From positions 57,840,217 to 57,904,216 of the forward strand of contig CM041298.1 in NCBI GenBank assembly GCA_023052935.1: a stretch of 64,000 nt of DNA, given 5' to 3'. Shown in pieces: positions 35,401 to 47,049 of the stretch. The translations under genes were made by a program, and so were the position numbers. Each line of letters opens with the position of its first letter. The stretch's first letter is position 1. Origin of the DNA: Piezodorus guildinii. Its lineage: Eukaryota; Arthropoda; Insecta; Hemiptera; Pentatomidae. The notes below the pieces were generated by a model. That model saw only the letters and a list, made by a program, of their open reading frames with translations, was not told the origin of the DNA and searched no databases.

Positions 35401-37054
35401 ATATTCACTACATCGTTCCCTTCCACACCGGTTGATGCGAAAGATTTTGTCCATTTGATTAAAATACCAACATCTAAAGCTCTCTGATGCATAGGGAAGG
35501 AAAATGTGAAACCTGGAAATCATTTTAAACAATCCTCTATAAAAAAAGAAAGAAAATAAATTAAATACATTTTAAAAATAAATATAGAGTATTTTAAAAG
35601 ATGCTAAAGCTAACAAGAATATTTTTTATTTTGTTAAAATAATTATGTTATTTGTTAATTTAAATAATATTAAATGGAAGAAGAAAAAAACAAATGGGTT
35701 TTCCTAATGATCATTTGTCTTTCATAGAATCCATGGCCACTTTAGACCATATTCATACGGAACATTAAAAAAATATATTGAGTAAGAATAATTAATAAAT
35801 TTTCTATTCTTCATAGTTATAATCAAGCTAAAATAAAATTAGCTGATGATATTGACATGTATAGCAAAATATTTATAATGAAATAATATTATAATGTACA
35901 ACTTACCCATTAAAAACTTCCTATTAGCTACACCATGCTTGTGAACAAAGTCATACAAACATTCCGCGAGGTAATCAAACAGGTCTTCTCCAGATCCTAT
36001 CCTAAGTTCATCTGAAATATGGTACTGTGTAACTTCTTCTCTGATAATGCGCCCTTTCTGTAAACTGACTAAAAGAATCCTGAAGTTTGTTCCTCCGAGA
36101 TCCAAGGCTAAGTAATCTCCAGTCTCTGAAAACATTAATAAGGATACATTTATTATTTGAAAATATATTCAAAATTAAATTAAAGATAGAAATAATGACC
36201 TTGAACCAGAGTTTGTAAAGTGAGGTGGATAAAACTCATTGTTTCATGATCAATCATTTATATAAGAAGGTGATGTGGTAAGTACCTACTCTCAACCACC
36301 AAGTTTATTCCCCTATCCAAAGTGCAGTCACTAATATTCTCCCTTAAAATGGACTGGGTATGCCAGGAATATTTCTATACAACGCAGAAATGATCCACGG
36401 CTGATAGAACAGAAAACAATTTTATCGCCAAGGTAAATAAAAACCTTCCGTTTTACAACACATGAAGGGTCGTGGGTTCAGTAAATAAAGAGATTCATGC
36501 TGTATCTAGGCTGAAAGATGATTATGTCAAGTCACACAAGCACCAATTTTCGGATAACAACATTACAGAGACTGGGTGAGTCCAATCAGGGTCTCACTAC
36601 TTCATTTAGGAATATAAAGTATATATAAATTGATAATAAATGCCGACATTTCGGCCTAAATTTCAGACCTTCTTCAGGGCTATAAAACAAAAGATAACAA
36701 CCAGTAGTAAAATACAATATATAAAGATGATAATTAAAAGAAATTATACTGATACTTTTACTTATCATATTTATATATTACTTAAGGATCCTTGTCCGCT
36801 CCTCTACTTTCTGGAATTTTCTACCTACTCCTCAGCTCATGCTGCTTTCCTATCCTCATTCAAATCCCAACTTTTCCAATTCCTTTTATTATCCCAAAAA
36901 GACGCTTAAATACAGTGCTATTTATATTCCTGATAACACACTTTGAAAGAAGAGTAATATTTGTGTCTATATTTAAACACTGTTATCTATTAATTTATTT
37001 TTAATTTTGTTGAACACAATATTTTATAAGAATTTTTTTGATCTTATTTTATCA

Positions 37055-37141
<87 letters not shown>

Positions 37142-40018
37142 TGTATATATGTGTATATGCATGTGTGATATGCACACATATATTAACCCATAATTGTAAT
37201 TAGTAATTAATTATGTTCCTTCTGTCTGTTGCCCAGACATGTATACTTCAACTGTAAAAACCTCTAATTCTTAGGGGACACAGTCACAGAATAAAAATTA
37301 TTTTCTATTTCTATTTCAATGACAATTGTTGAAAAAGAAAATTTTATGGGAAATGAGAGTGTAATGAAAAATTTCTAATAAACAAAAAAGAAAAAGGTAT
37401 AATATAAATAGTGAAGTGTCAAGTATAATAAAGAAATGGTTAGGTAAATACATCATTATTGTTTTATAATGGTTTCATTAGTACATTATGTAATGCAGCA
37501 ACTCAATGTGTCTGGATGTGGTCACCTTCTATGCCCAAGGTGGCAGGTTCAAATCTGGCAGACGTCCCTAGGATTTTTAAAGGGAGTAAAATCTTTTAAA
37601 ACAGAATTGGTTATGCCATCCTTCGGAGGGGACTTAAAATGGTACCCATTAAAGATTCCTATCCTAATTAAACCTGGATAGGCAAAATTTGGGACTCTCG
37701 CTATAGCATCAGCCACAGTAGCATAAAATGATCTTAAATAAATAAACAAACAAATAATGTAGCAACCCAATATGTCTGGATGTATAGCCAGTGAAGGAAG
37801 CATTTCTCTTTTTCCATAAACTATCAGAAGGATCACAATCAAAATTTAATTTTTTTTAATACTTCTTTTAATTTTTATCTGCATGTTTGAAAATCAATTT
37901 GTCATCAATATGATGAGCATCTTACGAAATATTTATAGCTACACCTCCTTGATTATTCCAGATAATCTTACATTTTTTAATTCAATTAGTGACACTTTTA
38001 CTTCCTTTAAAAATCCTAGGGACATCAATCCGCAACCTTACACATAGATAGCTGTTATGTTTGCCTCTGCACTAGCTGATCTTACAATCAGTGACGTTAT
38101 AATAAAAATAATATAAATGTATTACTAATGAGTTGGATATTTAACTTTACCTGTGCCTTTTAATAACTCAGGGATATAGGTGTTTTCCATGAGTAAAGTT
38201 GAAGGGCGATCATTAATTCCATTTTCCATTTCCTCGGCAAAAATGTCTGACACTTTGAGCACATTTTCACCAGTCAATCGAAAACACTGCAGTAATTCTT
38301 TAACCTATAAGGAATTATATTCGATATCAGCAGATGGTTGAGATAACTGTCAGTACATATAAAACTATATTATTAAAAAAACAAATTAAAGTTCAGTCAG
38401 ATGTATAGCACTCCAATCTGCTAAAAAATCTGGGTCTCCTAATTTAGAAATTTATAAAAATATAATTATGGTTATACATATTTTAATTAACATTGTTAAT
38501 AACATAAATATAACAACTAACTTAAGAAACCGTCTGTTACCTTAATGGAAACTAATTGAAACTAGAAACCCCAACATTAATTTTTTTTTTTTTATAAATT
38601 TAAAGTATGGTAGATTTAAACATGTTTTATGATCATAACCGTATGAGTTCAACTCATTACTATTTAAAAATGATAATAGTTATGATTTATTGAAGTGACA
38701 GCTCAAAAGGTGGACTTCCAAAATAACTTCTAGGGGCCTTTATCTGCTGGATGATTCAATTATAATAATTAACAATGCATTATAACAACTCAATAAAATA
38801 AATAAACATGTATCGATAAGAAAACTACAAAAAAATTAACCAAATAATTTAATTCATAAGTCTATGAACAAACTACTCATAAGAAAATTAATGCTGTGTG
38901 GTCACTTTACTTGTGTGTGTGTGATAAGTGTAGTCCAAAAACTTAAAGTCATGCCAAACTGAAATTTCATATTTAAGACAACTATATGCCTGAGATGTTA
39001 CAGCACCTTTTTCATCAAAATCAGCCAACTAGAAGAGCCACTTTGTACCAGCATATTGCATGATATGATTTCTTAAAAACGTGCTAAGTGCTAAAGCATT
39101 TTGTACCTTTTTATGACTTCCTCAAAAACGGCTCAAACGATTTTGATTATACTCGTTATATGATGTAACATTTAATGGGCTTTATTTAATTTAATATGAT
39201 TTAGGTTTCATTCTTGTTGAAATAGCCTGACAGGGCTTAAATGCCGATATTTTAAATTTTCTTCCTCTAAACTAAAGTACCTTTAATTTTGTAGATTTCA
39301 AAAAATTAGGCACACCAGCTTATTAGCATTGATAAATAATGGTTAAATGTGCAAGTCGGGTGAATTTGATGTACAACTAAAGGAGAAAAGTGCAAAAGTA
39401 TTATTTTATGCAATTATTTTGTTTTTGAACACAAGAACAGAAATATAGATTTATAATATACCGTTGGATAGCAAAAGATTTTAGAAAAAAATATTATCTA
39501 ATACACAGCATTGCAAAGGTTAATGGAGAGTGATGAAAAGGCAATAAACTTAAATGATGGTTGTAGATAAAAATATAATAGATTAATTAATAGTACACAT
39601 ATTTCTATTGAAATTCAATTTAATTAATGCTTTAAAATTTTATTTTTATCTCTACATTTATATAAAAATTCTTAAATTGATTTTAACAACGGAAGTAAGT
39701 GAATGTTGTGTGTTGGGTGTACCAGATTTTTAATAATGGCTTATTGTATCATTAAATATTATTTGAAGATTAACGAATAAATTATATACCTATATCATAA
39801 CAAAGCAGTTAGGATTAACAAAGTAAACTTTTTTTTTCTGTACACACAAAAGAAATGTAATGACAGTTATCATATAATATACTTTCACCCCTTAATGTTT
39901 AAAGAAAATATAGATAAATGCTTACCTTTTCCTCTGTTTTTGGATTGGACAACACCAGCGGTGCATGTTGTTCCTCCACTACGATATCAATAACCGAGGG
40001 CTCTGGTCTAATCCTCAT
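31385..40018 (-). CDS. HK: Hexokinase, single-domain, 10 coding exons, 475 aa
   Basis: ATP-dependent hexose phosphorylation to hexose 6-phosphate, first step of glycolysis, cytosolic or mitochondria-associated. CDS = join on the minus strand of 40018-39926, 38304-38151, 36125-35907, 35512-35330, 35067-34931, 34780-34668, 34244-34089, 33340-33201, 32616-32483 and 31483-31385: 1428 nt, 475 residues plus TGA. Every intron is GT-AG and every split codon rejoins in frame. Motifs seen: DLGGTNFR (91-98, phosphate-1), FTFSFP (157-162) and WTKSF (176-180, sugar binding), LND with catalytic Asp214, [11 protein letters not shown] (235-245), EWGAFGD (268-274), [10 protein letters not shown] (416-425, phosphate-2) and [10 protein letters not shown] (450-459, adenosine site). 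The length fits a single-domain animal hexokinase of about 50 kDa; there is no second half, unlike vertebrate HK1-3. WTKSF has Ser where WTKGF is usual. The N-terminus is uncertain because a splice acceptor precedes the ATG by 7 nt and that stretch is open. Exon structure is my own assembly from splice signals and homology. Confidence 0.96.
32296..32476. repeat. Compound (AT)n tract in hexokinase intron 9
   Basis: About 180 bp of TA repeats with ATTATA interruptions, ending a few bases from the exon 9 donor at 32482. Confidence 0.97.
32483..32616 (-). CDS. HK: Hexokinase exon 9
   Basis: 134 nt, residues 399-443. Acceptor ACTCAG, donor GTAAGT. Contains [16 protein letters not shown], the phosphate-2 region, and ends KLLAPQHP at phase 0. 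The donor abuts a long (AT)n tract in the following intron. Confidence 0.95.
33201..33340 (-). CDS. HK: Hexokinase exon 8
   Basis: 140 nt, residues 352-398 and one base of 399. Acceptor TTTTCAG, donor GTAAGT. Ends [18 protein letters not shown], matching the VRYVCEVVSRRAAHLVSAG helix of the family. Confidence 0.95.
34089..34244 (-). CDS. HK: Hexokinase exon 7
   Basis: 156 nt, residues 300-351 and two bases of 352. Acceptor TTTTTTAG, donor GTAAGC. Starts [16 protein letters not shown], matching the FEKMISGMYLGE segment of hexokinases. Confidence 0.95.
34668..34780 (-). CDS. HK: Hexokinase exon 6
   Basis: 113 nt, residues 263-299 and two bases of 300. Acceptor TTTTTCAG, donor GTAAGT. Contains IEWGAFGD, whose Glu268 matches the sugar-binding glutamate of the family, then [12 protein letters not shown]. 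Confidence 0.95.
34931..35067 (-). CDS. HK: Hexokinase exon 5
   Basis: 137 nt, residues 217-262. Acceptor TTTATAG, donor GTAATA. Carries [14 protein letters not shown], the conserved segment beside the sugar pocket, and ends at phase 0. Confidence 0.95.
35330..35512 (-). CDS. HK: Hexokinase exon 4
   Basis: 183 nt, residues 156-216 and one base of 217. Acceptor TTCCAG, donor GTATGA (weaker than the others). Contains GFTFSFP, KWTKSF and ILNDTT with the catalytic aspartate 214. Confidence 0.96.
35907..36125 (-). CDS. HK: Hexokinase exon 3
   Basis: 219 nt, completes codon 83, residues 84-155, one base of 156. Acceptor TTTTCAG, donor GTAAGT. Carries [19 protein letters not shown], the phosphate-1 signature of the hexokinase actin-like fold. 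Confidence 0.96.
36457..36545 (-). mobile_element. SINE-C fragment in hexokinase intron 2
   Basis: ACAACACATGAAGGGTCGTG, GGTTCAGTAAATAAAGAG and CTGTATCTAGGCTGAAAGAT follow the 3' part of SINE-C in reverse. Confidence 0.6.
36620..36700 (-). mobile_element. Penelope-like fragment with hammerhead-like core
   Basis: Minus strand: CCCTGAAGAAGGTCTGAAAT then TTAGGCCGAAATGTCGGC, that is CTGAAGA, a short stem-loop, and CGAAA. The same arrangement recurs at 60250-60290. Lies in hexokinase intron 2. Confidence 0.4.
36781..37318 (+). mobile_element. LINE-1 family 3' fragment in hexokinase intron 2
   Basis: TTCTGGAATTTTCTACC and TCCTCATTCAAATCCCAACT match the LWNxLP...SFKSLLF segment of the LINE at 1012; GACACAGTCACAGAATAAAA and TTCTATTTCTATTT match its 3' end. 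An (AT)n tract (37062-37124) and a T-run lie inside. Confidence 0.7.
37062..37124. repeat. (AT)n microsatellite
   Basis: About 31 AT units followed by a T18 run, in hexokinase intron 2. Confidence 0.97.
37520..37754 (+). mobile_element. SINE-B in hexokinase intron 2, long flanking repeats
   Basis: GGTGGCAGGTTCAAATCTGG (B box region), GGGAGTAAAATCTTTT, ATGCCATCCTTCGGAGGGGA, CCTATCCTAATTAAACCTGG and a TAAATAAATAAACAAACAAA tail. Flanked by 29-bp direct repeats at 37491-37519 and 37755-37783 (26 of 29 identical). Confidence 0.85.
38151..38304 (-). CDS. HK: Hexokinase exon 2
   Basis: 154 nt, residues 32-82 plus the first base of codon 83. Acceptor TATAG, donor GTAAAG. Starts [10 protein letters not shown] and ends YIPELLKGT, the N-terminal helix and the strand that leads into the phosphate-1 loop of hexokinases. 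Confidence 0.93.
38930..39733 (+). repeat. Rep-A in hexokinase intron 1
   Basis: Begins inside the family at GTGTGGTAA-like sequence and runs to AACGGAAGTAAGTGAATGTT and TGTACCAGATTTTT. Antisense to the gene; the left terminus that would present a donor on the gene's sense strand is missing. Confidence 0.85.
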
Positions 40019-40025
40019 TTCCTTC
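39926..40025 (-). CDS. HK: Hexokinase exon 1 (first coding exon found)
   Basis: Acceptor TTTTCAG ends at 40026 and donor GTAAGC starts at 39925. The ATG at 40018-40016 gives residues 1-31 (starts [13 protein letters not shown], ends TEEK), phase 0 at the donor. The 7 nt before the ATG have no stop, so an upstream exon could either be 5' UTR or add residues. The ATG has G at -3, a fair context. Confidence 0.85.
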
Positions 40026-41403
40026 CTGAAAATATAAAATTATCTTATATTATTTATTATTTTTACGTATTTAAAATTATCTATTCATAAAAAAAAAATA
40101 CATATCTCATTTTTTCCAACGTTACATTATGAAACATTGCATTTCTATGTCAATTAAAGACCAAAGTAAAACAGTATGAAAATGGGCTTTAAATTTTCTG
40201 GTCTTAATAAATATTAAAAAACAAGATTTAAATTCTAAATCATATGAATGTAACTATTCACACCTCAACGGCTAGTCATGTAAGAGATAAACTAAACTAA
40301 AATCCATAGTGTTTGACTTTTATTACAGTTATAAAATTATATAAAAATTTGTCTATGATAAACCAGATTACAAAATGTATTTAAATATACATGAATAAGA
40401 TGTGATGAATATAAAAATATTAATTTATTCTATTTTTGGATGGAGCAGTTAAATACTTTTTTCTGGGCAGAATGCATAATTTAAAGAAGAAATCCATTCT
40501 TACACTACAAGACCAGTGATAACTCACAAACTAAGACCAATAACTCTGTTTTATTGATGTAACTTAGTAATCAATCTATAAAGCAATTTATTACACCTGT
40601 CCTTGACTTCATTGTTGAAAAGTTTAGCTCGATAAAATTATTAAAATAGATTCTTTTGACTATCTCATTACAAGATAGAAGTTTATTTATTATATACACA
40701 GAATAAATACGTATTATTTTTCAACAAATCAACAAACAAGAAAATTTATAATTTTAAAATTTTAATAAAAAAGCTTCTAACTGTTTCCATGGTGATTGTT
40801 TACACTGCATATTAAAATGGAGCTTTTAATAACAAACATTATCTTATCTGCTTGAAAACAATTATAATTTTTTTTTCTACGGGGGTTTTAACCGCAGATA
40901 TGAAGCTTTTTAGCTCAAAAAATTATTAAAAAAATGTTTATAGATTGATTTAAAAATAAAAAGTTTAAGCAAACCAAAAGAGCACTATGAGTGAAACTCG
41001 ATAAAGTTCGAAACACCTAAAACTTATTTTTGTTTGGTAGCTAGATATAAAATTTCATGAATATTAATTTGGATTAATCAAATTGTTTTAGACTATTTAA
41101 TTTCATTATATTCAGATATGCAGACAATTAACTTATTTTTAATATGAGGATCAGATATTTCTGAGAAGGTGTATAGTTTTTGATTAATCAAATAACCAAA
41201 GAAAGGCAAACTACGGTGCTAGTGTGTGGTGAATAACTTCAATAAGTTCAAAATATCACATATCGGCTGATATATATCCAATTTTAATGATTTTTCTTAT
41301 TTATTTTATTTGTACTAAATGACTTTTTGATTAATTATAACAAAAAAGGTTTTATTCGGTGGCAGGATTTTTTAATTTATAATTCGGATTTTACGTCTTA
41401 TTT
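40026..41403. other. Upstream of hexokinase exon 1; no feature recognised
   Basis: Should hold the hexokinase promoter or a 5' intron, but I see no convincing initiator, TATA or leader exon among the AT-rich sequence. Confidence 0.4.
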
Positions 41404-42115
41404 TATTAGCTGCCAATGATCAAGACCTCCAAACATCAAAAGTCCTTCAAGAGGAATTATCCAAAGTAAATATGAAGATTAATCTAGGAGAGATTAGAAC
41501 AGGTCGATGATTTCAAATATCTGGGAACGCATCTAAATGAGAGTGGCTACATAAATAAAGAAGTGGACCGAATAATTGGACCAGCAGGCGTTCTGTATAG
41601 TCAGGTGGGGTTTCCTGGGGAGAAGAGAAGTGACAAAGCAGACCAAACTAGCCATCTATAAATCGACATTACTCCCTATCCTATCGTACTCCTCAGAATT
41701 GTGGGCCCTCACCACAAAACACAGGAGTCAGAGACAGCCTCTGAAAATGAGGTATCTGCGGACAATAGAAAGAATGACATGGAATGATAGAATATGGAAT
41801 GCCACTATACAGGCTAATCTCGACGTTAAACAAGCATAGACCATTCTAGAGGAGCACAAACTGAGGTGGTTTAGACATCTTCTTCAAATGGATTCAGACA
41901 GAAGTACCAGGCAGACTTACAGAAGGGAAAAGACCCAGAGGAAGGCCTCGCATTGCCTGGGAGGACAACGTAAAGGAGGTATGTAGGAGGCATGGAATAG
42001 ATAGGAATAGGAGAGTGGAGTTGGCGCAGGAACTAGATATCTGGGCCAGACTCTACAAGCCGGATCCTCACACTTAACAGTGGCAGAAAAGGGAATGATT
42101 ATGATGATGATTCTA
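41404..42115 (+). mobile_element. LINE C-terminal fragment, frameshifted
   Basis: Pieces in different frames read DFKYLGTHLNESGYINKEVD, KQTKLAIYKSTLLPILSYSS, ELWALTTKHRSQ, LKMRYLRTIERMTWNDRIWN, LRWFRHLL and GKRPRGRPRIAWEDNVKEVC, the end of an insect endonuclease/reverse transcriptase LINE. The tail is (GAT)n at about 42100. At least three frameshifts; a dead copy. Confidence 0.85.
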
Positions 42116-44193
42116 CGTATCTTGGAATGTAAAACCTCACAATTTTAAAGGGGATTAGTAAATATTTTCTTACTCAAATACAAATATTCAAATAATAAAT
42201 AGTATATACAATAAACCAAAAGCAATTACATAAATATTTTTCCAGTTTTATTTTTTTAAATCTGTATTTTCTTATTCCACATATCTTATTCACCCAATGA
42301 AAGACAGATCCTAGTCCTATTATTCAATCTTTCTCATTGTCTTATAAATATTTATTAAAATTCTGTTTTCCATAAATCATTTTAAGGAAAGGACTTTGTG
42401 ATAACACAGTTTTATAAAACCTATGAAATTGTGCAGTTGAATTGAAATCCATGTTGTTTCGCACCATTATTATTATTATTATTACTTCTTTTTTCTTTAC
42501 GCCATAACTTTGTTAATGCCTTCAAAGATATTAATAAAGTGGAGAAGGAAAATATAATGTGTTTAAGTGTTAGTTAGGGCTTAATTATTGGAAACTATTT
42601 ATTTTTTTAAATATAAATACAAATAAAATATACATTGCTTCATAGTTATATTAAGAGTATATGAATTAATTAGAATGACCATGAAATAAATATGGAAATG
42701 GAATCAATTACATCTGACAGACAAATAACTAATTTTAATTTAATTTTATTACTACATCCTCTTTAAGTATATTAAAAGTCTGCAAGGTACAACCCATTGA
42801 GTCCTGTACTTATGTCAGTAAGAACATTTTGTTTCTTGTGCCCCAGAAGAGTTTCTCGACAAATCTAGATTGATCTACAGCTGATATAAGAGAATTAATA
42901 ATTATGGATACATCGTTATTTTTTATAATCAAATCAAATTATGAAATGAAATGAACCATACAAATATTTAATAAAAACTTCTAAAATAATTTAACTGGGA
43001 TTGTTTATTGCAACATGTTAACTCCAACCTTCCATTATTAGTCAAGTACCAACACAACATGAGATAAGCAAAATACTGATAACAGAGAAGCAAAATTTTG
43101 GTAAAATTAAATTTCTAAATAGAAGACAGATATTGCTTCTGACAAGCTAATAAATATATCAGATTAATCTGACTACCATATTTTTTAATCGGATCATGTT
43201 TTTATTTTTTGTTGTTGATTTTAAAACCTTGGCTCTTGTATGGAAAACTATTTCACATTATATAAGTTTTCTTTTATGTCTGAATTGTTATCTTAACTAA
43301 TTTATACCTTATAAATTTAATTTATCTACGACTAAGAAGCATAATATTATATTAAGATTTTATATTTATTACTGGATTAATTTAATCATCCAGTTGAAAC
43401 TTTCAGCTTTTAGAGTATAAATCTTTTTAATATATTTAAAAACACTCATTTCTGTTATCTTAACATGTTTTTGGGTCAACATATTTTTCAGGACATAAAA
43501 GTTAAGCTGAGCTTTAAAGACAAATTATTGCTATTAGAGTTTCTTTTATGTATTCATTTATAAATCACAGATCTAGAAAAGGTGTAACGAACCTTGTCTG
43601 CCATGTTTTGGCTTATCTTTGTTTTAATGAATAATAAAACTTTTTCTTTTTCATGATGGTTTTCAATGTTTATAGTTCTCTTTCATAACATACAATGAAG
43701 TAATGTCAATGGATAATTCCTGAGTAAAAGTATTCCAAGATATTTTGTTAGTTATCTAATTAAACAAAAATTCTATTTAGTCCATTTAAAAAAAAATTAA
43801 GGTTACTGGTGTCAGTAGGATAAGGGAGAACTGGTCTGGCAAGTGTGTTTTTTAGTTCTTTTTGCATGCCTCAGACAGTTACAGGTAAAGTAGCCATTCT
43901 ATAGACAGTCAACATTTCTTTTGTAGGACCATTAATATGGAATAACTTAATGTAACTTGTTTATATATGGAAAAATTATACGATTTATGGTCTTTTGTGC
44001 CAACCAAAACAACAAAAAGTGTCATTTTGAATGTATTATTGTACATTTTGATAAGTATAATAAATAAATACAGAATTTCTTTATGATTCTCTTCTGCGAA
44101 GTTGGTACAACAATTTATCGTGGAGGGGAAATCTAAAATTTCCCATCTATTGTGGCTGGATTTATTTTATATTAAAATACAATATAAGATGTC
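42116..44193. other. Unannotated AT-rich DNA
   Basis: No gene or repeat recognised. Confidence 0.45.
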
Positions 44194-44203
44194 ATTGATA
44201 AAA

Positions 44204-44501
44204 AAAACTAAAATAAAAAAGCCTGTACCACTACAAACCATGAGGGTCTTTGGGCTCAGTACAAGTAGAAATTGGTACTGTTTCTAGACCAACGGCTGTG
44301 CAATGAAGTCATTAAGCCTTGATCATGCTCAGTTGCCAGGTTTTTTTGGATACCCACTTTATAGAGGCTGGGTCTCCATACCCTAGAGTCACCCCCCGAA
44401 TCAATTAACAGAATAAATAATATTCTGCCACAGCCGAGATTCGCACCTAGGATCTGGAGAACAGTAGACTAGTGCTCTATCCACTAGACCACGCTGCTCC
44501 A
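44204..44501 (-). mobile_element. SINE-C, full length with TSD
   Basis: GTACCACTACAAACCATGAG at the tail side to TCCACTAGACCACGCTGCTCC at the head. Perfect 10-bp ATTGATAAAA duplication at 44194-44203 and 44502-44511. An open frame at 44102-44287 runs through its tail and is a by-product. Confidence 0.92.
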
Positions 44502-44816
44502 ATTGATAAAATCAATATTAATAATATAAATATTAATAATGTAAATTTTGGTTAATTGTTAAGTAAAACGTTTAGCAATGAATTTCACTATTAGAAAATG
44601 GTCCTCAAATATTAAATTTCTGAACGTTTAAGATTTTCTAATTTTTAGATCATTATATCTGGTACCTTCCCCTCGCATCTCTCTTTTACAAACATATCCT
44701 CGGTTTTTTCGCGTCCACTTAAATTTTTTTTACAAAAAAAAAGCTTAAACTTATGGTTTAATGTTGTACCTGGGTTTAACAAACTTTTCCCACTTATTAT
44801 CGCTACTCTAACTTTG

Positions 44817-44994
44817 TTTGTTTGTTTGTTGATTTAACGTCCCTGTACGCTGCTGTTTCTAATCGGACGATGCTACAATGGGACTCCTAAATTTTGCCTG
44901 TCCAGGTTTAATTCGGATAGGGATCTTTAACGAGTACCTGACATCGCTCGTACCTGACATTACTCCCATTAAAAAATCCTAGGGCCACCTGCGG
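44817..44994 (-). mobile_element. SINE-B, 5'-truncated, with TSD
   Basis: GATTTAACGTCCCTGTACGC, AATCGGACGATGCTACAATG, and AAAAAATCCTAGGGCCACCT; the tRNA-like head is cut off. 15-bp duplication GCTACTCTAACTTTG (44802) and GCTACTCTAACCTTG (44995), one mismatch. GTACCTGACAT is duplicated internally. Confidence 0.9.
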
Positions 44995-45009
44995 GCTACT
45001 CTAACCTTG

Positions 45010-45699
45010 GATTTACGCTGTGAAGAAAGTGGTCAGGCTAAAAGCAATCGGAAAAAAATAAAAATATATGCATACTGTACAACACATATGGGCAATATGA
45101 ATATATTTTGAAATATTCGACGACGAGCTCGTTTTATCCTATTTTGATTCCAAATTTTTGTTTTAGAGTTCCCTGAGCCCTATGTTCCTAAATATATTTT
45201 AACAACGAAGGTAAATGAAAGTGGTGTTTGCTCGTACCAGATTTTTATTATACATTTGCAACTTAAAAAAAAAAAAAAAAATTGATGGTAAATATTTTTA
45301 AACAGTTAATACAAGATATGTGGATTATCACACGCGACTGTTTTTATGCTCTTCGAAGGACGCATCACTTAACATTGACCTTATCTAGCACTTGAAACGA
45401 GAATTTTCGACTATCATTCATACAATCTGTAAACATGGTTGTAAAAATTTCGCACCAATAACTTAACTTAAGTATCTAACGCACAAAAAACCACGGTCAG
45501 GAATTCGCGAAGCAAAAAAAAAAAAAGATATTAATGGCTATGTATACTTATGCTTAAGAAAAAATATAGCCTGCGTATTTATTACACAATTTTCAATTAT
45601 CTCCATACTTCAAATAAATTTTGAAAGTTTGAAAAAAAAAAATAGATTTAGTTTAAATGCAAACATTTGTTTTAGATGACATAATATAACAATAGAAAT
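45010..45699. other. Rep-A end and unannotated DNA
   Basis: 45190-45247 holds a diverged plus-oriented Rep-A right end (AACGAAGGTAAATGAAAGTG, GCTCGTACCAGATTTT). Nothing else recognised. Confidence 0.5.
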
Positions 45700-46350
45700 T
45701 ATTATCTAAAAGAAACACTTAAATTTAAGTGGTTTCAATACTCTCAATTACCTTTGACGAATTTATTCATGAGATAATTTTTTTTTCTAAGATCTTTAGG
45801 TTTCTCACCTCATATTATACGACTACGTAACCAAAAATATTTTCGGGGAAAAAATTGTTAACACAAAAAAAAAGATTTCTGCATCAATCATTCAAAAATT
45901 CTTTTATAGTTCATAATTTTATATTTCATGTTGCTAATAAATATGAGAGACCGTAAATTATTTCTAATAAACAAAACAAAAGGCTGTCTAGACCAAAATA
46001 GTGAGGACATTTAAAATTTAAACCCGATCAAACTATTTTAAACTATGGCATATGAAATTCAAGATATCCATTTTAAATATTTAATTTCGGTTTCGTACGA
46101 ATTTCTAGGCATATATATCACGCACAAACCGTATTGAAAGACATGGTTATTCGGCACACAGTATTTTAAAAAGTGTAGTTCTGTTGGAAACTATGATAAA
46201 AAAATTTGTTTCTACGTTTCTTTCTAATATTCTTCGTCAAATGACTATATCTATATTATATACAGTTTAGGAAATTGAAAATCTTTGATTAGAAATTGAC
46301 ACAGTAAAAACTCGAAATAAAAAATTTTCACGGACGCAATACTTTCCCTT
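45700..46350 (-). repeat. Rep-A, strongly diverged
   Basis: Segments such as TCTAAGATCTTTAGGTTTC and CGGACGCAATACTTTCCCTT follow Rep-A order in reverse, with many changes between. Confidence 0.45.
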
Positions 46351-46594
46351 ATTGGTCCCTTAGTGGTGCACTTTGAAAAATTTTTTTTTTTTTATTACTC
46401 TAAATAATTATTAAGGAGAAGTTTATGAAATAGAAACCTCTGTTTACTTAATGTTAACAAAAACATGACCTATGGTATGATCAATAATGTAAAAAAAAAA
46501 ACATGAATTAAGGTAATAATCACTTTACAATTAACAGCTCTTATTGCGATTTCGTGGCAACAATATTAAAATGAGGTTATACCTTTTGCTCCAT

Positions 46595-46925
46595 TTATTG
46601 GTAAAAATTTTAATTTTTATGCATGAAAATGCTCGACCAAACATTGCAAACTGCGTTCAGCAATATCTTAATGAAACATGAATTCAGACTTTAAGATGGC
46701 CATTTATACATACATAGGATTTATACACTTATTCATCTCTGGGACGAACTTGGCAGATGTGAGAGAAGAAGAATTAACCCTCCTGAAAACTTACAGGAGC
46801 TATGAATTTCTTTAGTGGAAGCATGGGAGGAAATCCCTCAAGATGTAGCAAACCTTATTACAACTATGCCTACAAGGCTCCATGCAGTAATTCAAGCAAA
46901 AGGAAGCAATACCCGTTACATTAAA
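46595..46925 (+). pseudogene. Tc1-type transposase remnant
   Basis: Frame pieces read FMHENARPNIANCVQQYLNE, IQTLRWP, LWDELGRC-like, NPPENLQELWISLVEAWEEI and PQDVANLITTMPTRLHAVIQ ending GSNTRY: the C-terminal third of Tc1/mariner transposases with the DNARPH motif altered to ENARPN. Stops and frameshifts interrupt it and the N-terminal DNA-binding part is absent. A decayed cut-and-paste transposon. Confidence 0.85.
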
Positions 46926-47049
46926 TAAACTATAAATTGAAAAAAGTTTTAAGTTAATTTAAATAAAACGTTTATTCAGTTTCGTTGGAAACATATGATT
47001 TAGATTAAATAATATAACAATATTAAATTGTTATAGATAATAATAAAAA

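Noticed and set aside
40026..40200. Promoter of hexokinase directly upstream of the ATG
   Set aside because: A splice acceptor (TTTTCAG) immediately precedes the exon and no initiator or TATA is convincing, so the promoter is more likely farther upstream.
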